Below are positions 53,155-60,404 of a stretch of DNA of 64,000 nt, piece by piece (the stretch's first letter is position 1; every line of letters begins with the position of its first letter). Both the position numbers and the translations under genes were made by a program. Location: the NCBI RefSeq assembly GCF_001613425.1, contig NZ_BDCI01000041.1:1-64000 (forward strand), written 5' to 3'. The stretch is from Nocardia vulneris (GTDB taxonomy: Bacteria > Actinomycetota > Actinomycetes > Mycobacteriales > Mycobacteriaceae). The notes beneath the pieces were generated by a model. That model ran no database searches. It worked only from the letters and a program-made list of their open reading frames with translations, and had not been told where the DNA came from.

Positions 53155-54453
53155 ATGAGTGTGTTGTCGAGTTGGCCGAAAGGCGTAGACGTGGCTATTG
53201 ATAGTGGGCTTGTCGCCGCGGACATCGACCTGTTCGGTCTGGCGCAGATCGTCGCGCAGAACGCGGGCGGCATGGTGTCGATCGAGGACCCGCAGTCGCA
53301 TGTGCTGGCGTACTCGGCCTCCGCCGCCGAGGCCGCCGACCAGATGCGGGTGATGTCGATCCTCGGCCGGGAGGGACCGCGGGAGTATCTGGCGGTGTTG
53401 CGCAAATGGGGGGTGTTCGATCGATTGCGCCGCACCGACGAGGTGATCGATGTGCCCGCGCACGAGGAGCTGAACATCAAACGCCGGCTGGTGGTGAGCA
53501 TCCGGCATCCCGCGGACGGTGCCGTGCGCGCGCCCCGCGTGCTCGGCGCGATCTGGTTGCAGCAGGGCGATCGGCCGTTCAAGCCGGACGCGGCGGAAAT
53601 CCTGCGCGGCGCCTCGGCCATTGCCGCGCGGCTCATCTCGCGCAGCCTCGACGCGCCGTCCACCGAGGCGTTGCTCGTGCAGGGATTGTTCGGCGAGGGC
53701 GGCACGGTCGATGTGGCGGCCGTGGCGGCCGCGCTCAACCTGCCGACCACCGGCCCGGCCGCCGTGGTCGGTTTCGCGCTGACCGCCACCGAAACCGCGC
53801 CCGCCACCGAGCCTTCGGCGCTGGGCAACATGCTTCGCCTGCGCGCCAGCTCATTCCGGAACGACTCGGTGACGACCACGCTCGGCGACCGCGTCTACGT
53901 ACTGCTGCCGAGTTACCGGGCCGCGCACGCGGTGACGGCGTGGACCCGGCAGCTGGTCGAGCAGCTCGAAGCCAAACGCGCGCTGGCGCTTCGGGCGGCC
54001 ATCGCGTGCCCGATCGACGATCTGAGCGGGGTCGCCACCGCCCGGCGGGAGGTCGATCGCGTGCTCGACAGCACCGTCGCGACCTATCCGAAGGGCCGGG
54101 TCACCACGCTCGCGGAATCGCGGACGGCGGTGCTGCTCGGCGAGATCCTCGACCTCGTCGGCAGCCGCCCCGAACTGCACGATCCGCGACTGCGCGCGCT
54201 CTCGGACTACGACCTCAAACATTCGGCGAGCCTGCGCGACAGCGTGGACATCTATCTGCGCGAGCACGGTGACGTGCGCGCCGCGGCGGCCGTGCTGCAG
54301 GTGCATCCGAACACGTTGCGCTACCGCATTCGTCGCGTCGAGGAGATCCTGGGCATCGATCTCACCGATCCCGGCGACCGGCTGCTGCTGGAATTGCAGC
54401 TCGCGTTGCACCGGCGGGCGCACGGGCGCGAACGCGGGTCACGAGCGCGCTGA
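53155..54453 (+). CDS. PucR/CdaR-type regulator of the proline operon
   Basis: 432 residues. A GAF-like N-terminal half (about 30-170), then the CdaR GGDEF-like region and a PucR C-terminal helix-turn-helix (about 370-425: HGDVRAAAAVLQVHPNTLRYRIRRVEEILG). This type controls put genes in actinobacteria (PruC-like). Divergent to pruA, so likely a proline-responsive activator. The ATG at 53155 is preferred; a GTG at 53191 is possible. Confidence 0.85.
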   Translation: MSVLSSWPKGVDVAIDSGLVAADIDLFGLAQIVAQNAGGMVSIEDPQSHVLAYSASAAEAADQMRVMSILGREGPREYLAVLRKWGVFDRLRRTDEVIDVPAHEELNIKRRLVVSIRHPADGAVRAPRVLGAIWLQQGDRPFKPDAAEILRGASAIAARLISRSLDAPSTEALLVQGLFGEGGTVDVAAVAAALNLPTTGPAAVVGFALTATETAPATEPSALGNMLRLRASSFRNDSVTTTLGDRVYVLLPSYRAAHAVTAWTRQLVEQLEAKRALALRAAIACPIDDLSGVATARREVDRVLDSTVATYPKGRVTTLAESRTAVLLGEILDLVGSRPELHDPRLRALSDYDLKHSASLRDSVDIYLREHGDVRAAAAVLQVHPNTLRYRIRRVEEILGIDLTDPGDRLLLELQLALHRRAHGRERGSRAR

Positions 54454-54509
54454 CCACGTCGTGATTCGAGCGGGCGCGGGGCTCAGGTGCGGTGAGTCGG
54501 TTTGTGCCG

Positions 54510-54815
54510 TCAGCACTTTCCGGTCGCGGCGTCCCGGATGCCGGCGATCATGGACTGCCGGTCGGTCTCGCTGAGCGCGGGCCACTGCGGGGACTGGGGG
54601 AGCATCGCGATGGTGTCTTCCGCGGTCTTGTTCGCGGAGTCCACGCTCACGTCCTTCAACTTGCTCAACAGCGGCAGATAATCCTGGCACGACTTGCTGC
54701 GCACCGCGCTGTTGGTTGCGGTACTCGGCGATCCGGCCGCCTCGGTGCTGTCCGACGAGCCACAACCCGTCAGCACCAGAGCAGCCCCGATCGTCAGCAA
54801 CACAATGCTTTTCAT
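54510..54815 (-). CDS. Small lipoprotein
   Basis: 101 residues. Signal peptide with lipobox LTGC (C18), then a Ser/Thr-rich linker and a domain with two cysteines (SCQDYLPLL... and a terminal GKC) that could pair. Pattern similar to short nocardial/mycobacterial lipoproteins of unknown function. GAGAG before the ATG. Monocistronic. Confidence 0.75.
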   Translation of the reverse strand: MKSIVLLTIGAALVLTGCGSSDSTEAAGSPSTATNSAVRSKSCQDYLPLLSKLKDVSVDSANKTAEDTIAMLPQSPQWPALSETDRQSMIAGIRDAATGKC

Positions 54816-54878
54816 TCACGCTCTCCTCATCAGAATTGGAGAGACCCTACCCGCCGCCACGAGCGCCGTCCACGCGAG

Positions 54879-55487
54879 CTAGGGGCGGTGCAGGAGGGCT
54901 TGGACGGTGCGGCGGATCGTGCTGGAGGCGGCGCGGGTGGTGCGGCCGCAGCGGTCGATGAGGTGGTGGCGCAGGGGCCAGCCGAGAGTGGCGTCGAGGA
55001 CGTCGAGCAGGTGGTCTTCGGCGCCGGCCAGTTCGGGGGCGAAGGTCTGGGCGAGGGCGGAACGAATGCGCTTGTCGGTCAGGCGCATTCGAGCGTCGAT
55101 GGCGGGAATGCGCTGGGACTCCAGGAAGCCGAGGACGCGCGGGTTGCGTTGCAGGGCGAAGATCGCCTCGCTCTGGCGCAGGGCGGCGTCGATGCGCTGC
55201 GGCAGCGGCAGGCTCGGGTCCGGCCGTTCGATGAGGGCTTCGACATCGGCGGACTGCTGGTCGACGGCGGCGATGCGCAGGTCGTCGCGGCCGGGAAAGT
55301 GCACGAAGATACTGCGTTCGGACACGCCGGCGCGGGCGGCGATGTTCTTGGTGGTGGGGTCGATCTCGCCCGCTTTCAAGGCGCTGAGCAGGGCGTCGAC
55401 GATGGCGCGACGGGTGAGTTCCGGGTCGCGGCGGCGTCGGGGACGCGCTGTCGACTCGGGTTCGGGCACCTTGCTCATGGGTTCCAT
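54879..55487 (-). CDS. TetR family repressor of the alkylsulfatase gene
   Basis: 202 residues. Helix-turn-helix at about residues 24-70 (RRAIVDALLSALKAGEIDPTTKNIAARAGVSERSIFVHFPGRDDL), helical C-domain. Divergent to the MBL alkylsulfatase with an 11-bp-arm palindrome between them, so it probably represses that gene and itself, with release by alkyl sulfate or an alcohol. The start could also be the ATG three codons in (55478). Confidence 0.88.
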   Translation of the reverse strand: MEPMSKVPEPESTARPRRRRDPELTRRAIVDALLSALKAGEIDPTTKNIAARAGVSERSIFVHFPGRDDLRIAAVDQQSADVEALIERPDPSLPLPQRIDAALRQSEAIFALQRNPRVLGFLESQRIPAIDARMRLTDKRIRSALAQTFAPELAGAEDHLLDVLDATLGWPLRHHLIDRCGRTTRAASSTIRRTVQALLHRP

Positions 55488-55502
55488 CCCATCACATGGT
55501 CA

Positions 55503-55529
55503 CACTATTGCAGCCAGACTGCAATAGTG
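55503..55529. promoter_or_regulatory. TetR operator
   Basis: A perfect inverted repeat with 11-bp arms, CACTATTGCAG-CCAGA-CTGCAATAGTG, 16 bases upstream of tetR and 82 bases upstream of the alkylsulfatase start. Confidence 0.8.
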
Positions 55530-55610
55530 CGTACGGTGGGCCGTGCTCCGGGCGGCGGGATTCGACCCGCTCGGCCGGGCGCACGCCGCAGCGAGACAGG
55601 AGAGCGACCG

Positions 55611-57653
55611 ATGGGTGACCAGCAGCAAGGCCCGGCAGTGCGCGGGCAGCGGGTATCCCGGCGCGGGATACTCGGGGCCGGTGCGGCCGCGCTCGCGGCG
55701 GCCGGGGCGGGGCTGACCGCCTGCGGCGAGGCGGATTCGCTCGATCCCGCGGCGACGCCGGTCGAGCCGAGCGAACATGTCATCGAGGCGAACAAGCAGA
55801 GCGCCGCCGCCATGCCGTTCGCCGACACCGCCGATTTCGCCGACGCCGATCGCGGGTTCGTGGCGGCACTCGAACCCGGTGTCGTGCGGGATGTCAACGG
55901 AAAAGTCTTGTGGGACAACGACTCCTATTCGTTCTTGCGGGAACCGTGTCCGCTGTCGGTGCACCCGAGCCTGTGGCGGCAGTCGCAGCTCACGGTCAAA
56001 CAGGGGCTGTACGAGATCGCGCCGGGCGTCTATCAGGTGCGCGGGTTGGATCTGTCGAATATGACACTCGTCGAAGGCGATACGGGTGTCCTCGTGATCG
56101 ATCCGCTGATCTCGACCGAGACCGCCGCGGCCGGGCTCGCGCTGTACCGCAGGCACCGCGGCGACCGACCGGTGACCGGATTGATCTACAGCCACGCGCA
56201 CGTCGATCATTTCGGCGGCACGCTCGGCGTCGTCACCGCGGCGGAGGTGTCGGCCGGGCATTGTCCGGTGCTCGCCCCCGCCGGATTCCTCGAACACGCT
56301 GTGTCGGAGAACATCTACGCCGGAACGGCGATGGCACGCCGGGCGGCGTACATGTATGGTGCCGCGCTGCCGCGCGGGCCGAAGGGGCAGGTGGGCGCGG
56401 GCCTCGGGCAGACCACCTCGGTCGGCACGATCACCCTGCTCCCGCCGACGCTCGACATCACCCGCACCGGCCAGCAGGAGACGGTCGACGGCGTGCGGAT
56501 GGTGTTCCAGCTGACGCCGGGCACCGAAGCGCCGTCGGAGATGAACCTCTACTTCCCGGATCGCCGGATCCTGTGCATGGCCGAGAACGCCACGCACACC
56601 ATGCACAACCTGCTGACCTTGCGCGGTGCGCTGGTCCGCGACCCGCACGTATGGTCCCGGTACCTGACCGAATCGATCAACCTGTACGCGCGCAACGCGG
56701 ATCTCGTGTTCTCCTCCCATCATTGGCCGGTCTGGGGGACCGGCGAAGTCGTCGAGTACCTGTCCGTGCAGCGTGATCTGTACGCCTACTTGAACGATCA
56801 GACGCTGCGGCTGCTGAACCAGGGCTACGTCGGCAGTGAGATCGCCGAGATGCTGCAGCTGCCGCCCGCCATCACGAAATCCTGGTCGACACACGGGTAT
56901 TACGGTTCGGTGAGCCACAACGTGAAGGCCATCTATCAGCGGTACATGGGCTGGTTCGACGGGAATCCCGCTCATCTGTGGGAGCATCCGCCGGTCGAAT
57001 CCGCGAAGCGGCATGTCGAAGCGATGGGCGGTGCGAGCGCGGTGCTGCAGAAGGCGCAAAAGGCCTACGACGCAGGCGATTACCGCTGGGCGACGCAGCT
57101 GGCAAATTACGTCGTCTTCGCCGAACCGCGCAATGACACCGCGAAACGCTTGCAAGCCGGTATCTTCGAGCAACTCGCCTACGGCGCCGAGAACGCCACC
57201 TGGCGCAACTTCTACCTCAGCGGTGCCGCCGAACTCCGCAACGGTCCGTTCGGCACGCCCACCCAGGGATCGTCGGCGGGCCTGCTCGCCGCGCTCACCG
57301 TCGACCAGGCGTTCGACGCGATGTCGTTGCGTATCGACGGCCCGAAAGCCTGGGACGCCACCATCATCTCGGATTGGCGCTTCCCCGACGACAACAACCG
57401 CGTGCACCGCGCCGAACTCCGCAACGGCGTCCTCATCCACTACGACCGCCGCCCGGACGACGGACTACCTGCCGCCGACGCCACGGTCACCCTGACCCGC
57501 GCCGCCCTGGCTCGTACCCTGCTCGCCGGCCAAGACTTCCAAGCCGCCGTACGCAACGGCGATATCGCCCTCGAAGGCAACGTCCTGGCGCTGAAACAAC
57601 TCAAAGACTTCTTCGACCAACCCGACCCGAACTTCGCCATCGTCACCCCGTGA
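55611..57653 (+). CDS. Secreted alkylsulfatase (SdsA/BDS1-type metallo-beta-lactamase)
   Basis: 680 residues. A twin-arginine signal (VSRRGILGAG, RR at 17-18) ends in a lipobox LTAC (C38), so it may be a Tat-exported lipoprotein. The MBL metal site is SHAHVDHFGG (H195, H197, D199, H200), a further ligand region is FSSHHWPVWG, and a dimerisation domain and an SCP2-like C-terminal domain (about 555-680) complete the SdsA1 architecture, which hydrolyses alkyl sulfates such as SDS. ATG 55611 follows AGGAG. The open frame upstream of 55611 is not coding. Confidence 0.92.
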   Translation: MGDQQQGPAVRGQRVSRRGILGAGAAALAAAGAGLTACGEADSLDPAATPVEPSEHVIEANKQSAAAMPFADTADFADADRGFVAALEPGVVRDVNGKVLWDNDSYSFLREPCPLSVHPSLWRQSQLTVKQGLYEIAPGVYQVRGLDLSNMTLVEGDTGVLVIDPLISTETAAAGLALYRRHRGDRPVTGLIYSHAHVDHFGGTLGVVTAAEVSAGHCPVLAPAGFLEHAVSENIYAGTAMARRAAYMYGAALPRGPKGQVGAGLGQTTSVGTITLLPPTLDITRTGQQETVDGVRMVFQLTPGTEAPSEMNLYFPDRRILCMAENATHTMHNLLTLRGALVRDPHVWSRYLTESINLYARNADLVFSSHHWPVWGTGEVVEYLSVQRDLYAYLNDQTLRLLNQGYVGSEIAEMLQLPPAITKSWSTHGYYGSVSHNVKAIYQRYMGWFDGNPAHLWEHPPVESAKRHVEAMGGASAVLQKAQKAYDAGDYRWATQLANYVVFAEPRNDTAKRLQAGIFEQLAYGAENATWRNFYLSGAAELRNGPFGTPTQGSSAGLLAALTVDQAFDAMSLRIDGPKAWDATIISDWRFPDDNNRVHRAELRNGVLIHYDRRPDDGLPAADATVTLTRAALARTLLAGQDFQAAVRNGDIALEGNVLALKQLKDFFDQPDPNFAIVTP

Positions 57654-57716
57654 GTCGAGGCGGTCCGGTGCCCGAAGGCGTGACCTGGTTCATATCTCCT
57701 GGTCAGGGCCATCGGG

Positions 57717-57722
57717 TAGAGT
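57717..57722 (+). promoter_or_regulatory. Candidate -10 element for the ABC-F leader
   Basis: TAGAGT fits the actinobacterial -10 consensus TANNNT. It lies 7 bases before the GTG at 57730, so transcription could begin at or close to that codon, making the leader ORF leaderless. No clear -35. Confidence 0.4.
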
Positions 57723-57729
57723 GATCGGC

Positions 57730-57753
57730 GTGTCTACACCCCGAGTTTCTTAG
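57730..57753 (+). CDS. Leader peptide MSTPRVS and attenuator of the ABC-F gene
   Basis: GTG TCT ACA CCC CGA GTT TCT TAG encodes seven residues. The CCGAGTT inside it (57741-57747) is complementary to AACTCGG (57794-57800), which covers the CGGAG ribosome binding site of the downstream gene (57798-57802). Stalling on the leader would free the site. Short leaders of this kind are known upstream of ABC-F and erm resistance genes. Confidence 0.55.
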   Translation: MSTPRVS

Positions 57754-57810
57754 CTGAGGACCTGGTTTCCCGGCTAGAAGTCTGTCCTTCGACAACTCGG
57801 AGTAATTCTC

Positions 57811-59418
57811 ATGATCACCGTTCGCGGTGTCGAGCTGCGCGTGGGTGCCCGCGTGCTGCTCTCGGACACCTCCTTCACTATTTCTCCCGGCGACCGGATC
57901 GGTGTGATCGGGCGTAACGGCGCGGGCAAGACCAGTCTGCTGCGCTGCCTGACCGGTCAGCAGGTGCCGGTCGCGGGGACGGTCACCGTCACCGGCTCGG
58001 TCGACGTGCTGGCGCAGGATCCCGGCGCGGTGGACCCGCGGGTCACGGTCGCCGACCGGATACTGTCCGCGCGCGGGCTCGACGCGGCCGTGCGGGAGCT
58101 GCGCGCGGCGGAAGCCGCGATGGCCGGCGCGGTCGCGGAGCGCGACCTCGACCGTGCGTTGCGGGCGTACGCGCGGGCCGAGACCGATTTCCAGGCCGGT
58201 GGCGGATATGCCGCCGAAGCCGAGGCGGCCCGCATCGCGGCCGGGCTCGGTGTGCCGGATCACGCCTTCGGACAGCCGGTTTCGGCGCTTTCGGGCGGGC
58301 AGCGGCGCCGGGTCGAACTGGCACGCATCCTGTTCGGCGGCACCGACGGAGCGCTGCTGCTCGACGAGCCGACCAACCACCTGGACGCGGACGCGATCGG
58401 CTGGTTGCGCGGGTTCTTGCACGGCTACACCGGTGGGCTGGTGGTGATCAGCCACGACGCGCAGTTCCTGGCCGGGTTCGTCAACCGGGTGTTCCACCTG
58501 GACCCGCAGCGCGGCGCACTGGACATCTACAACGCCGACTGGAATCACTATCTCGCCCAGCGGGATTCCGAGGAACGCCGCCGGACCCGGCAGCGCGCCA
58601 ACGCCGAACGCAAAGCGGCGGCCCTGCACGCACAGGCGGAAAAGATGAAATCGCATGTGGCGACGGCGGTTGCGGCGCGCAATATGGTCCGGCGAGCCGA
58701 CCGGATGCTCGCCGAACTGGAACCGCGGCGGCGCGCGGCGAAAGTTGCCCGGATCCGGCTGCCCGAACCGCACCCGTGCGGGCGGATACCGCTCGGCGCG
58801 ATCAGCTTGGTGAAATCCTATGGTGGGCAACGGGTGCTGAATTCGGTCGACCTGGCGGTGGATCGCGGGAGCCGGCTGGTGATCCTCGGCCACAACGGCG
58901 CGGGCAAGACCACGCTGCTGCGGCTGCTGGCCGGGCGGGAGGTGCCCGACAGCGGCCGGGTCGTGCCCGGCGCCGGGCTGCGGCTCGGCTACTTCGCGCA
59001 AGAGCACGACACCCTGGACCCGGCGCTGAGCGTGCGGGACAACCTGGCCGCGGCGACGCCGCAACTGGCCGACGGGCAGGTGCGACATGTGCTGGGCGCC
59101 TTCGGGTTCACCGGCGCCGACGACGCCGACAAACCCGCGGGCGTGCTCTCCGGTGGCGAGAAGACGCGCCTGGCGCTGGCCGGTCTGGTGCACTCCGGTG
59201 CGAATGTGCTGCTGCTCGACGAGCCGACCAACAACCTCGACCCGGCCTCCCGGACCGAGGTGCTCGCCGCGGTCGACACCTATCCGGGCGCGATCGTCAT
59301 GGTCACCCACGACGAAGGCGCGATCGATGCGCTGCGGCCCGACCGCGTCCTGGTGCTCCCCGAGGCGTACGAGGACCTGTGGACCGAGGACTATCGGGAG
59401 TTGGTGTCGTTGACCTGA
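57811..59418 (+). CDS. ABC-F family protein (Rv1473-like), probable ribosome protection factor
   Basis: 535 residues, two ABC domains without membrane parts. First domain: Walker A GRNGAGKT, signature LSGGQRRRVELAR, Walker B ALLLDEPTNHLD. Second: GHNGAGKT, LSGGEKTRLALAG, LLLDEPTNNLD. The alanine/arginine-rich interdomain linker (about 235-310) is present. Overall resemblance is to mycobacterial Rv1473, an ABC-F linked to macrolide resistance and the WhiB7 regulon, more than to Uup or EttA. It is preceded by a leader structure that could make it inducible. Rescue of antibiotic-stalled ribosomes is inferred. Confidence 0.9.
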   Translation: MITVRGVELRVGARVLLSDTSFTISPGDRIGVIGRNGAGKTSLLRCLTGQQVPVAGTVTVTGSVDVLAQDPGAVDPRVTVADRILSARGLDAAVRELRAAEAAMAGAVAERDLDRALRAYARAETDFQAGGGYAAEAEAARIAAGLGVPDHAFGQPVSALSGGQRRRVELARILFGGTDGALLLDEPTNHLDADAIGWLRGFLHGYTGGLVVISHDAQFLAGFVNRVFHLDPQRGALDIYNADWNHYLAQRDSEERRRTRQRANAERKAAALHAQAEKMKSHVATAVAARNMVRRADRMLAELEPRRRAAKVARIRLPEPHPCGRIPLGAISLVKSYGGQRVLNSVDLAVDRGSRLVILGHNGAGKTTLLRLLAGREVPDSGRVVPGAGLRLGYFAQEHDTLDPALSVRDNLAAATPQLADGQVRHVLGAFGFTGADDADKPAGVLSGGEKTRLALAGLVHSGANVLLLDEPTNNLDPASRTEVLAAVDTYPGAIVMVTHDEGAIDALRPDRVLVLPEAYEDLWTEDYRELVSLT

Positions 59419-59453
59419 GCACGATGCGGACCGGTGTGCCGGGGCGCACGAAC

Positions 59454-59494
59454 GCCGGAGCAGCCTGCGCTACCTGATCGCAGGCTGCTCCGGC
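59454..59494. terminator. Bidirectional hairpin terminator
   Basis: A perfect 16-bp stem (GCCGGAGCAGCCTGCG with its complement) and 9-base loop between convergent genes (ABC-F and the secreted repeat protein). Confidence 0.85.
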
Positions 59495-59502
59495 GGCTCT
59501 CG

Positions 59503-60207
59503 TCAGCAGCTGAACGCGTACGTGGTGCCTGCCGAGGTCGCGATGCCGGTGCGGGTGTCCACGACGACGACGGTCGCCGCGCGATCCCGCGGGATCTGGC
59601 AGCGGACGTCGGCGAGCGCCGCGGTCTCCCGCGGCAGTCTGCCGTTGCCGTCGGTCTGCCGGTTGCCCAGGGCGCGCAGACCATTGGCGTTCACGCCCGC
59701 GGCGTAGAACTCGAGGCGCGCGTTGGGCGACAGGCCCGACGCGCTGTCGACGAACAGCCAGCCGCCGAGCTGATGCTTCTGCGTGCGGACGTGCGCGTTG
59801 CCGGTGGGCAGCTGCGTCGCGTCGGCGAAATGCCTTGCGCCCTCGCTGTTCTGGGCGCGGGCGCGGTCGCGGCGATCGGGCGTCACGCAGACGTGGTCGG
59901 CGGGGCGGGTCTCGCGCCAGACGAATCCCTGCTTGCAGGTGTCGGGGCCGTAGGGGCCGCCGTTCGGGGAGCGGCGCGCGGCGGCCTGCGCGTTCTCGGC
60001 GTGCGCGGTGTCGCGGTCGCCGGGCGTCACACAGACCGTGTCGCCGTTGTAGGCGTCGCGCCAGACGAAGCCTTGCTGACAGGTGTACGGGCCGTAGGGC
60101 AGCGCCTGCGCGGGTGCCGGAAGCAGGGCGCCGAAACCGGCCACCGCCGCGATGCCCAGCGCGATGGGCAGTACGCGCCGGGGGCGAGGTACGGAGGTGC
60201 GGAACAT
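59503..60207 (-). CDS. Secreted protein with two Cys-containing YGPxTCxxGFVWR repeats
   Basis: 234 residues. Signal peptide to about residue 35 (LPAPAQA), then two copies of a motif of about 35 residues: YGPYTCQQGFVWRD...VCVTP (about 38-62) and YGPDTCKQGFVWRE...VCVTP (about 87-111), each with two cysteines that may form a disulfide, followed by DRDxAxAxN. The C-terminal region (about 125-234) is unassigned and has a VRCQI / YAFSC cysteine pair. Similar repeats occur in other actinobacterial secreted proteins; function unknown. Confidence 0.8.
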   Translation of the reverse strand: MFRTSVPRPRRVLPIALGIAAVAGFGALLPAPAQALPYGPYTCQQGFVWRDAYNGDTVCVTPGDRDTAHAENAQAAARRSPNGGPYGPDTCKQGFVWRETRPADHVCVTPDRRDRARAQNSEGARHFADATQLPTGNAHVRTQKHQLGGWLFVDSASGLSPNARLEFYAAGVNANGLRALGNRQTDGNGRLPRETAALADVRCQIPRDRAATVVVVDTRTGIATSAGTTYAFSC

Positions 60208-60404
60208 GTCTGCGGTCCTTTCAGGTGTCGACCAGCCGGATTCGGCTGAGGACCACGGTCGCCGCAGGGACCAACGAGGCACTAACGGCCGACCAACGAA
60301 CCGGCTCTGCTGCACCGGTACGACTGCGAAAAGCCTGGTGCGCGCTCTACAGTTGACACGACCGCGGGCCGCGTACCGGCCGGGTCCGTCGCACGGAGGA
60401 CGAG

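Noticed and set aside
54492..55610. Long plus-strand open frame continuous with the alkylsulfatase, giving over 1000 residues
   Set aside because: The first 373 codons are antisense to the lipoprotein and tetR genes and have no domain; RBS and Tat signal place the real start at 55611.
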